Shown here piece by piece: positions 49,201-61,200 of a stretch of DNA of 64,000 nucleotides. This DNA is from Gymnogyps californianus (taxonomy: Eukaryota; Chordata; Aves; Accipitriformes; Cathartidae). Below the pieces are notes generated by a model. It was not told the origin of the DNA, did not search any database, and was given only the letters and a program-made list of their open reading frames with translations. The stretch is taken from positions 9,796,001 to 9,860,000 of the forward strand of contig NC_059486.1 in NCBI RefSeq assembly GCF_018139145.2, read 5' to 3'. Each line of letters begins with the position of its first letter. The first letter of the stretch is position 1. A program made the position numbers and the translations under genes.

Positions 49201-52200
49201 AATGCCAGTGAGAGGTGACAGAGCTGCAGAGCAGAAGGCAGACAAGACCAAACACAGGGAGACGATGCCACATGTGAGACAATGCCATGTGATATGTGAT
49301 GAAAGCCACCTGGCAAGTCGCAGCGGAGATACTGAGCTGCATTTAACAATGTAGGTGGGAAAGGCACAGAGCATGAAGGACCAAAAGCGCTATGAAGCCC
49401 AAGTGAGAAATGATGATTGATGGAGGACGAGGAGAGGATGCTGGGAACACGCACAGAAAAGCTGCTGTGGGTGACAAAGCAGCATAAATCCAATTTGCTG
49501 ATAGAAGAGTTGTGCTGGGCTGCCAGCACCAGCTTTACAGCCCTCTTTGGGCACAAAACGACAGATGTGGAGGTGAACCCCATCCACCCTCCCAGTCATA
49601 CACGGGGCAGGAAGAAGGGGTTGGCATGAAGAAGTGTCCTGCTCCTCCTGCTGCTGGTGCGAGATGATAGTCTCCTACAGCAGCAGGGAGAAATGCTCTT
49701 GTCCCTGGGTCAAAACACAGCCATACAGAGCCTCGTGGACAAGCTCCATTAGAAACTACACAGGAAGAAAGATAACTAATGGCATTCAGCACGTTCAAGG
49801 AAAAGGGTCCCTTAGGACCCTCATAGCCTTTCTGCAACCCCTGGCAGCTGGGACACCTCCACCAAGAGCAGGTGCTCAGCACCTCTGTACTGTGGGCGTC
49901 ACACCAAGCAGGGCAAAGTAGGGTGAAGAAGGTGCTGAGGTGGGAAAAGTCACTGCAGCACAGGGATGTTTTTTCAAGATTATATTCTTCTTGGTCCCAT
50001 TACTGTAGGAGTAATCCGGTTGTTCATGCTTCAGTGCTGTTATCCCCTCTTTGCAGATGGGGCATTGAGGCACAGAGAGATGAAGTGACTTCCTCAAGGT
50101 CAAACCCCAGATGAGGTCAGAGCAGGAGGTGAAGGTGACCTGCTCCATCTCTGCTCCTCTCACCTGGGGCGTTGCTGGTATCTGGCAAAAATATGCATGA
50201 CCATGAACTCCTGCCTTTTTGTTCAGTGTCCCTTCCTCTTTTAACTGTCCTGCTGCCCTGGTAGTAAAACAATTTGGTAACTCCAACGTTTATTAATGAG
50301 CTAGATCCAGAACTTCCCTTAATGAGGGCATGCTGGTTGCTTGATGGCACTCAGTGTAAGCAGTCCTTTGCCAATTAAAACCTGCGTTGGAGTCAGGCTA
50401 TCGGTCCACTTGTTCCAATATTCACCCCCACAGGTACATTAGGGAGTTGCTCACCATGGAAAGATTTAGGCAAGTTATGCTTGCACAAATCAGGATGCTG
50501 CAGAGGAAGCTGGATTAAAATTTCAGCAAGGATGAGTTCACCTAAGGGTGATGGGGACAAATTTCTGTTAACACAAGTAAAATTTTGAGTGTTAGGAAAA
50601 TGCAAAGCATTCCAAGATGATACAGAATTTCTGGATGTGCCTTGAATGACAAAAATTAGCTAAGGGACAGATAGCACCTATCACTTGTTCCTGCTCTTAA
50701 CCACTTCAGTTGTGGGCTGGCTGGCCAGTCTCCACACATACTGCTTGAAAAAAGCAACAGTGCATGCAGGAGATGATCAGGAGACGTGAAGAAGAAGGGG
50801 CGCTTTCTGTGTGTGTGTTTTCCAGAAGACATGAGGTCCAGAGGGAAATACCAAAGCCAGAGTGAGCAGGCAAGATACTGATGCTTGAGTGGAGCTTCAC
50901 TACTAGGTGTCCTTTGCAGGAACATCAGCGACAGTTGAAAAGAAACAAACTCGACTTACGGGATAGTGGAGCGGTTCTCTGGCAGCTCTGGCAGGATAGG
51001 ATGGTCATCGGTTTTGCTTACTTCAGGCTTGGCTGTGGGGGACACAGATTCCCTGACTCCTATGCGTAAAGACAAAGAAGCAGTAGAGGGGTACACCAGC
51101 CTCCCCACCAGCTCCACTCACCCCAGAAAACAGCTATTCCAGTGTGCCCCATGGCGGAAACGGGCCGTAGCTGGGTGAGGGACACAAACTTACCATAGAG
51201 TTGCCAGATTCGGACTTTGTCCTCATAAGGTAGGTCATACTTCAGAGGATCCCCCACTGGACCTTGGTAGTAGGGTCTCATGATAGACTCTATGGCAGAG
51301 ATGTGAGTCAAGCCAATGGCATGGCCAAACTCATGGACAGCTACAGCAAATAGGTCCATCCCATGCGCATCTGGAAATAAAGACAAAATTGAAATAAAAG
51401 TCACTACCTGCTGATTGTATTTTGGGGGTTTGGGTGGGCTGTAAGGGCTGTAAGAGAAAGTATAGGTATATGTTGGATAAACAGGAAAGAAACGGTTTGG
51501 AGTAGGTGAAGCTTGAAAAAGACATTTTTCTCTAGTTGGAAAAAGGAGACTGAAGTGTATCATATGAAAATGGAAAGCAAGCCAGACATCAGCCCACAGT
51601 GCAAGTCCTTAGCCCCACACAAGCCTAGGGATCACCCCTCTTATTTCCAGATCACTGATGGCACCTGAGAAAGAGCTGGACAAACAGCTGAGACAGCAAC
51701 CTCGGCGCAACCATCCGTCATCCCCGCTAACCGCCGCTTCAGGAGCTGGGCCAGAGCAGTCGTCTCCCGTACCTCACGCCTGCCCTGCAGCAGCTGCTGA
51801 CACAGTCTTTGCGATGCCCAGAATACCAAGTTTCTGCAGCCGCTAGCCAGAAGCTCGTCAAAGGCTATCATAATGAGCAAAGCCACGTGCCAAGGAACCG
51901 GTGAGCGCCCGCCAGCGCCCATCTGCCCATGGTGCTCTGCTGGGCTTTCCCTGCCTGCACAATGCTGGCATCGCACGCTGCTGCCCTGGCCAAATCCACT
52001 ACAAACGCCTTCCTGCACGCATACAAATGCGGAGCCGTTCACCTGCTCATCAGCCACTGACCCTGCTCATTTAACTGCTGTCCTGACAGGAAAGGGCAGA
52101 AAGGGCAGGTGACCACGTCCAGCGCGTTTCCAGAGGACTTGCCCGTCTTCTCCCCTTCCACACCTTGTGCAGGTGGGGCTGCAGTTCTGGGGTCTGCTCC

Positions 52201-55200
52201 CTTAGGCAAACACTGTGATCCTCCCACACCACACTGGGCATCAGGGAGACTTTATTGAACTTTGATGCCTTCTTTGATGACTTTTTTTCCTCAGTCCGGG
52301 CTGTCTCTACTCTATTCTCTTTCCCCAAATTTCCTTATTTGCAATCCAACCCCTAGTGCCTCACACTGCACCCACACACATCCCATCCCATACTCTCCAG
52401 AGCCTCAGACACTCGGGCCAGATCTCAACAGGAGTTAATGTCTGCTTCCAAACCTACACCACCGCTGCCAAAGCAAAGGAGGAAGTACTCCCAGGAGCCA
52501 TACAGGACTGATCCTGCTCGGTGCATTCCCACCACCCAGCCCCAGACCAGCTGGGCCAAGCACCCGTGCAATTGCTGCCCCACGCTGCACAGCAATGCCC
52601 TGCACAGCAATACCAGAGGGTGGCAATAATTTTAAGTATGGTTCTTACAAAGATCGTGATTGCAAGTAGTGTAATAAAAAGGCAGCAAGGTCGGAAAGGT
52701 CTCCACGGAGCTCAGGGGAGTCCCATGTTCCCTGAGCCTTGGTCAGGGCCAAAGGAGATGTTGTGCAGAAGCAGCCGTGGTGGATTCTGCACAGTCCTTA
52801 GCGCTCCCAACAGGCTCGGGGTGTTGGGGGGGATATTTTTGCTGAATTCTGCTTTTTCCTGGATGACTATTATTTACAGTGTCTGTAAACAGCCGGGATT
52901 TTTATAACCTGTGCTGTTTTCCCCGGCACTAGGAGAGAACAAGACATATGCTTTCTGACATTTTAATGCCAAACTGACAACCTTGGGGATATTTTTATAT
53001 CACCTACCAAGTTGTTATTTTTTAATCACTAGGGAGAACAAAATAAATAAAAGATGAAGCTCGGATAGCTCTGACCTTCAAAATAGAGGGCAGCTTTCCC
53101 ACCGTCAGGCTCATCCCCTCATCCCTCGGTTGTGCTTGGAGGGATCCTCCCTGCAGGGCCGCTGGCCCCGAGCTTGCTCCTCCACGTGAGCCTGTTTCAC
53201 AACAAACGTACCCAACCACCAGCTACAAAAGGGCACCACTCCTTACTTCATCACATAACACATCTGCGACGGCAAGCTACCACATCTCAGCGCTTGCCTC
53301 TGCCCTGTATGTCTGCAGAGCAGAGCTGCTGCTTTTTTTTCTTCCCCATAAGAGACATCAGTTGGGGTTGCACAGCGGCATGAACCAAGGAGAAGGTTGA
53401 ATCCTGAAGAATCAGCCTGTCCAGACCTTTAGCCTTAACCCCAGATCTCCTCCAGCACGTCTGGTGAACACTCCTGCCCATGAACACTCAGCGGGGATGG
53501 ACGGAGGTCAACTAGTGGGCAGGGAGGAGAGGGGCGGGGAGAAAGAAGGTATTAGCTGGTTTCAGAGAAGATGATTAAGTCTAAACGAAATCATTATGCT
53601 GAGGCAGCAGGAGCCCACTGGGAGGCTGGTGGAGGAGGTGGCGTGACAAGTAAATCAGCAGCTGGTGACCGCAGAGGAGACACTGTGTCAAAACGTGCCC
53701 AACACAAAGTTTGGGGACCTGATCCCCACAGATGGCTCACACAGCTGAGGAACACTCGCTTCTGAAAGCTCCTCTGCTTATTAAAACTCTGCTCTAGCCA
53801 GACAAGATGAAATAAAAGAAAAAAAAAAACAAACTGTAACTTGTAACCATTCTGATATCAGGCAACAGACATGAGATGGCAGGAAAAACCTAGTGTTCAC
53901 AGGGGGCTTTTTCCCTGCAGACCACAGAGCCCTTTCCAGGCAGGTCAGCTTATAAATATGCTTTAAAAATAGGAAACCAGGACATGTGGCAGTGAAGTCA
54001 CCCAAAAGACACCAAAGTCAGAGAATGCAGTCCCCATCCAAAAGCTCCAACAGCCACACACCACACCCCAGAAGAGATAGGGACTGGGGGTGGGTGATGG
54101 GGAGCTCTGCAACTGCCGATACGGTGGGGAGAAACACGGAGATGCCATTGAGGCTTCCAGGAACGTAGAAAGTCCTCAACGCTAGCTGTTGTCATTTCGC
54201 TAGCAATGCTGAGGAGGGAACCAGAAAAAGGTGTTGGGATCCCCAAGTCCAGGATGAAGGCGTAGTAAAGGCTAAACCACTCTAATCACCAGAGCAGAAG
54301 AGGGCAACTGGGAGCCTTTGCATTTGGCTGCAGCTCTCCCGCCCTGACCTACCTGATGATCGGAAGGTCCAATACTCATCATCGTCAAAATGAGTGTCTC
54401 CTGCCGTGTGATGGTCTCCAGGGAAGAAAGCATGTGCCACTGTCCCACCAGGCCCGTCAAAGGGATAGCCGTCATTGTGATCTGCCTTGGAGAAGTCTAT
54501 CTGGATGTCGGCATTGTTACCTGCCACTTCGTGGAAATTCAGCGGGGTAATGTCGCTCCAGACCTTCAGGGCGTAGTACATCAGGGCTCGGACTGTGTCG
54601 TGGCCCAGGTGGGACTCTTTTGGGAAAGTGCGAACTCTGAAATAAAGAGGGCAAAAAAGAGGATAGGCATGAAAGACCTTCTCTGAGGACCACCAGGAAG
54701 GGCTCTGCAGGTGCCTGGTGCATCACAGAGCCTCGGTGAGGCCTCCAGAGCTCTTAGCACTCCTCCTGAGCGTGGGTCCTCTGGAAATACCGAGCCAGTC
54801 TTGCCCACCAGAGTGTGAAACATCCCATGCGTGTGAAACACAACCAGGATTTGAATCCTGATACCTCCCAATGCTGCTGTACCAGGTGGCAGTCAGCCTC
54901 AGAGGCACACTTCGTGCACAAACTCCTGTTAATACCCAGGACTGCTACCCTTGCCCAGCCTTGGAAATGCCATCGCCATGAGTCCCTTTCCAGAGCTTGC
55001 CCATTTGGTTTTTTCAAGCTCCCTTTCAGACCTATTAACAATTATTTTCTCACCACTTATTCGTTCCAAGTGCAACCCAAATATGCAAAGATTATTGCCT
55101 TCTGAAGCCTTTGTGCCACACACAGGCCCATCAGTTTTTCTGCAACAAACAGCAGGTCATTGCTCATTCTTATTACACACACACAGAAGTCCAGTAAGGA

Positions 55201-58200
55201 TTTGCTGCCTCCATATATTTCCCGGCACGTCTGCTGGAGATATAAAATATACTCTGAAACCAGTACGCTGCCAGCAACCTCTGAGACTGCAATTCATAAC
55301 AAGGGGGAAGAGGAAAGGATGTATTTTATGTAAATGGCATTCAAAATGCCTCCAGCCTATTGCCTGCAGGAGACAGGCTATCTGATGGAGCACTGCAGTT
55401 GAGAAGCTCTTGCCTTGCTTCTTGGTAGAAAAAAGCATTGACGAGCAGGGGCTTACAACATTACTGCACACATCACAGGGCTATTATAGTTTCTCTGTAT
55501 CAGCACTGCATCCTTTGGTCCCCAGCTCTGCCTTGCCATGGAAGAGAAGCCAGGCGGGATGAGCTGCGTGCGGGCGTTTGCCCTGCAGCTGCATGATTCA
55601 AACCTCCCTTTCGGTCTGAGCTGGAATTAAAAAAAAAGTCAGTGTTTCCTGTATAACCAAACCTTAAAAAAAGAATTCCTAATATTGTTGATTTAATAGA
55701 GGAGGTGAAAAGACAAAGATGCAACAAGGCACCTTGGCTTCTAAAAGAGTATGTTTAGATAATCTTTCATTGACAATTCTGATAAAAATAAACACACTCC
55801 AGGAAAACGTAGTGTTGACTGAGTAATTATTGACAAAAACCAATTCTACTGGAAAATTTCTGGCCAGCTCTACCCCATTAATAACGGATACTTTATTTCT
55901 TGTGTACCAGCACACCAACCAAAGTGTTCATGAAATATTCATGGCTTGACAGATTTTTAAAGGCTGAAGCAACAATTATGATCACCTCACTTGCCCTCTT
56001 GCATAATATAGCTGGGAGAGCATCGCTCAGTATTACATCACTCCCCAGAACCAATGTGAAGTAATGACCCGACTAAACCTCTAGAGGTAATTACAGGTGT
56101 CAGAAGGGGACGTCACATCACTCAAGCTCTTCCTACGAGTAGTGATTTGGGTACTGGGAGACACCATGGATCAGAGAAGGGGAGTAGGAATGACTTGCTG
56201 ATCGAGATTAGATGCTCCTGCTTTCACAAATATTTGCATATATCCCATGCCCTCAGAGACACGCAGCCCAAGGTGGGTACCGCCTCCTGACCTGGGCAAA
56301 ACTAGTGAGTGTTCAATCCAGGACAGAACAAAAAAGGACTCATGAGAACAAGCAGAAATCTCACTAACAGTTTCTCTGAAGAGCTTGGGAACCCCATCCT
56401 AGAGACGGTGGGAATGAGATGGGTGAATCGGGCAAAACACATCACAGCCAGATGAGCAAAAATCACTCATATCTACACCTTTGCTATCCCTAAACTATTC
56501 TGGGCAAAGAAAGACCTTATCTACTAAACTAAATGAGTTAGCATACATGTAGCGTCAGATAATTGTAGGACTTCAAACAAAACACATTTGTAAAGAAGAC
56601 AGCAAGGAGGTACAAACAGTATGAGCATGGGATTAGAAAAGACAATTTTCACGCAATTTTTAATTTATAGAGGAGACTGTGGCTGGACGTAAACCTCTAC
56701 AGGACAAAAAAAGGCCACCTGGTTTCCAGATATTCCTTAACTAGGTGTCTTTGTCTTCCACAACACTCCTCTGGACTTAGATAAACCCTTTGCTGCTTTA
56801 ATCTCTACTGAACAAGTCATTATATGTGTAAAACACACCATGTTTAGTCCAGGAATTACGACCTATCTCAAAGATCATGGTGCCTAGGGCATGAACTTAG
56901 ATTCGGGAACATTATCTGCTCTTCCCTCCTCAAACCCCACTCAACTGCATGAGCCCCCTTCCTTTCCTTTCCCTCTCTTTCTAGCTGTAGAATGAGATAA
57001 TAAATCTGATCTCCCTTGTAAAAGGACGGTGGATGAAAAGCCCTGTCTAAAGAGACAAACATTATTAATATTCATCCCAACCCCTGACTCCAGAAACATT
57101 ACATTAAGGCAGAAACAGTATCAATACTTATTTTGCTTCTTATAAAAGGTCCTGCACCTCTGAGCTGACCCACATTTTATTAACATGCTGCAGGTGTAAG
57201 TGAAAAATCCCCCATCCTTTATTCATTACCATCATTATTTTTCAAGAGAATCCCATCAGGGTTTTTCAATTCAGCATCTGATTTGATTGCCGGAGCTCTG
57301 CTAATTGTTTTCAATGAGATTAGGAGAAGACTATTATGCTGATAGGACGTTCGTCGGCATTGCATTACCCAGTTCCACTGAAAAGGAGGCATGTTTCTAA
57401 TGTCATGCAGATGCAGACAGGACTAAATAAGCTTCTTCCTACCTTGATTATTATTATTATTATTTGTAGTAAATGATGCTTAGGTACCCAGCAGAGAGCA
57501 GCGCTCCTTCTTCTTGGGTGTTAATCCCTCCTGTGACTCCCCTTACAGAGCTCCAATCACGGGCAAAAGCCTGACGTGAGTAATTGGAGAGAAACCTCTC
57601 CCCTCCAGCCATCAGAAAGGTGATAAGGACAGGGCCACTCAGTCCCCCTCCGGCCACCCCACCAGTGTGGCCCCGAGCCGCAGGGTTGGTCGCATCCCTC
57701 TGCAAAGCCACGCGCTGGGACACCCCGAGGAGCATCTGTCCCCGTGGCGGATGGGGCTGCGCAAGGCAGCATCAGCCGCGCCGCTTGAAACAGCGGCTGC
57801 CGAGCAGTACGTGGTTTTAAGTGGCACAACTGGATGCCAAGGAGAACATCTCTGCTCTGCTTTTAGAGCTCACCCAGGCGGCAGCACCGCCACACAGACA
57901 AATGAAAGCTGACTTTCACCCAGATGCTGCCAGTCCTTCACATGTCCCCCAAGTCCCCTCCTTCACTTGTCCCATCCCAAAGAGATTTTGGGTCCAAGGT
58001 GGTTAATAAGTAGAGGCCAGAGAGGGCTGATCTGCATCTGTTTGCTATTGAGGGGTACCCACACCAATAGTTCTTTTGATTTCTGGGTTCCTTTTTGGTT
58101 TTTGTCCTCCCAAAGACAAAAGTGGAAGAGTATTAGTGATGTATAAGAAATCAATTGCTGGTTAATGAAAGTACTCCTTCACCTTCTGCAGCCCTGAAAC

Positions 58201-61200
58201 CGCAGAGAAATAAAATAAATGCTGATAACTACCGAACACAGCAGGCTAAGGATTGCCTGATAAACCCAAATTGATTTTTTGGGGGGAGGAGCGGGGAGGG
58301 AAGAGGGGACACTTGAAAGGGTGGATGCTTGCTGCCGTGGCAAAGGCGCTTTCCCAGCCGCCTGGAGCCACCCGCGGCACAAGCTGTGGCACAGCAGCCC
58401 CAATCCGGTGCTACCCCAACACTGCCCAACACCCCAATGCCACAAGAGGAAAGCAGTGGGGCTGTTTGCACCCTCCATTGCACCTCTCCCAGCACTTTGC
58501 AAAAATTACTGAATATTTTGGGGTGATAAGCCTTCTCCTGCCCTTTAATACGCACATATCACCAGGTGGCTCCCTGCAGCCCAGCAATGGGTGCCGGCAC
58601 GGGAATAATCCATCCCGGGGAGAAGAGGTGGCTGAAAGCAAATTTCACAGCCAGTGTCTCAGGCTGCGAGAGGAGCAGCTGCTCCGGGGGGGGGGGGCTG
58701 CCAGAGCAGGGCCATCACACTTTGCTGCCCGCCCCAGCCATCGTGCCCCCACGCTGCCACCTGCGCTGGTGGCAGATGCCAATGTGGCAGCTGCCTGCAG
58801 TCTGCTCCAGCCGCTTGGGGCTTTTCCTACAAGGGTCCCAGTTGCCTGTGATGGGCACGTTATGACAGCCCTAAAGCAGCTCCACACCAGGGGGGTGACA
58901 CTCGGGCTCCCCTCAGGCATCCGTCACCCCCAGGCAATGGGGGGCATGGCTGTCTGTGACCAGGTGGGCTTGGGCTGGGAGGTCTGCACGGTGGGATGCC
59001 ACCGATTAGAGGAGAAAAATGGGAGGATCAGGTCCGTCATGGGGATGAGAGTGTGGTACTGGGGGCTACCCCGGTTGCACACCTTTACCCCACGGTACCT
59101 GCCCGGCAGCTGCCCTTCCATGCCTCGATAAACGCACATCTCAGCTCAGGCAGTGCCATGCCCCTGCCACGGGTGGCCTCAGGATGCTTGTGGCGATGAT
59201 GGGCAGCGACTGACAGATGTCATTGCTCCCCTGCCGCTTGCGTTTGCTCCGGCACCTCATGTCCTGAGCGTCGCAGTTTCAAGGACTGCAGCTTTGATGA
59301 AGTGGCACCAGGGACTTGTCCTTAATTAAAGATGGATGAAAGTCAGCTCAGTCCAGCACCAGGCTAAGATTTCAGCAAGAAAAAAACCTGGGAAATTTAG
59401 AAAGCTGGGCTTCGGTGGCTTCCCCCTGCCCCAGGGACTTCAAAGCACGCAGAGAGGGGGCACAGCCCTGCCGCTGCATTTCTCATGACTGCAAGGAGAT
59501 GGCGAGTGCCTGGGAAGAGAAGGAGATGCCGGCTGTGAACTCCCCTTCTGCAGGGCATAACCAGAAGCAATAAAGCAAAATTAGCAAAAGAAAAACGAGG
59601 CTGCAAACGCGAGGGGGAACTCGCTGCGGGCAGCTCCCGGCGCCGACACCAGCAGAGGGCATCCACTGCACGCCGCTCCCCGCGCCCCACTCCAGCCGCA
59701 TCCCAAATCTATCCCACTGCCACCTCCATCAGCTTACCGAGTGCCCTGGTGCCTACGTACAACGCAGAAAAAAAAATCCCATGAAAAGAAAAATTTCTAT
59801 GTGGCAATATCCTGGAAAATTCCCCTGGAGATCAGGTACAGAAGACTGTGTGTCTGATGCTGTACCAGGATGCTCTGACGCTGTACCGCAGGCTGCGCAG
59901 AATACCGCCTGTACAGTTTTGCCCCCTGAGCTCTCCAATCCCACAGGCTGGCTGTACTCAAGGGTAAAAAGAAGAAACCTGAGCAACCTGCATGCCTATA
60001 AGATCTTGTTTGCCAGACACTGCCTTCTCCATCAGTGCAGATGCCTATCCCAAGATCATCCTTTTGTACAGGTTTCTTACCTGTTTATTCCAGCCTCGCA
60101 ATTGTTCAGGTTTTTCTTCAATTTTTAAACGCACGCCGTAATAGAATTTGGCTTTGTTTTGTTTTTTTAAAATCTTCAATCGATGTGTAAAAGGTAAGCA
60201 TGTAAAACTTTATGCCTCTATTGGCAGATTTTCATGGCAGTTTCAAAAAAGCTATTTTAATCTCAAGTGTTGGATGTAAATACTATGTTGGAGTTTCTAT
60301 AATGCTATAGCCTTCTGTTGGCTTATACAACCTCCAGTTATAAAATACAGCCCTTGAACAAAAGCCAAGATCTTGGAAAGGATCAAAGAATAAAAAGCAG
60401 AAAAGAGTTTGTCAGGATGACATTTTTTAATGTCATACCTATAAAATAGTCTCAGACCTAACCCCCTTTTTATGGCAATCTTTGCTGCAGCATCACAGTT
60501 TCCAAGGCGGTGGGAGGCAGGGAGTATCCCGGGGCCGCGTCCACCAGAACAGCCTGACCCCATTCCCTCTCCACGCTTCGCTCCAGCCTGGGACTGCAGA
60601 CACCGCGCCAGCACAGCCGGAGTCCTGGTGGTACCTGCAGCACCGGGCTCCTGACCGCGCCGCCCGGGCACTGCGCCTGCCCCGCCGTGGGATGTAGCTT
60701 GGGTTTGTCCAGCCCAGCTTTGCCCAGAGGAGCTGCCGGGGTCAGGGCTGCGCGCGAGCCATGCCCCTGCACTGGCTCTGGCAGCTCGCAGGACATCAGG
60801 GCAGGTTTTATTGCTTCACCCAAAGGGACTTTTTCCTCTCTGAAATATGAAGTTTCTTCCTCTTACCCATCAAGATGGGGCTGGTCAACAGGGAGACAGG
60901 CTGAGCTTTTATAACGTGGATCACTTCACTACGAGAAGCTATCCATAAGCCAAAGTTGTTTCTTACTGAAGCTGAATTATGTTTATCTTTTCTGAAAATA
61001 AGGTCTCAGAGGGATGTGCTGGAACATGGACCAAATCCCTGGTAAGGCCACAGTTTCAACACGTGTCAACAGCGAAAGCTAAGTCGAGATTTGTTACTGC
61101 AGTGGGAGGTGGACTCACTCTAGGGACTACGTCAGGATCAAAGAGAAGCTTATTATTAACAAGGAGATCTCTCCATAGCATCCACATGTGTTTTCAGGAT

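Noticed and set aside
54840..54870. tRNA T-arm-like GGATTTGAATCC
   Set aside because: No acceptor stem, anticodon arm or box A is present around it; it may be a short old SINE remnant.
58253..59131. 292-codon plus-strand open frame in MMP17 intron 3
   Set aside because: GC-rich sequence, no recognisable domain, no splice-site support, and antisense to MMP17.
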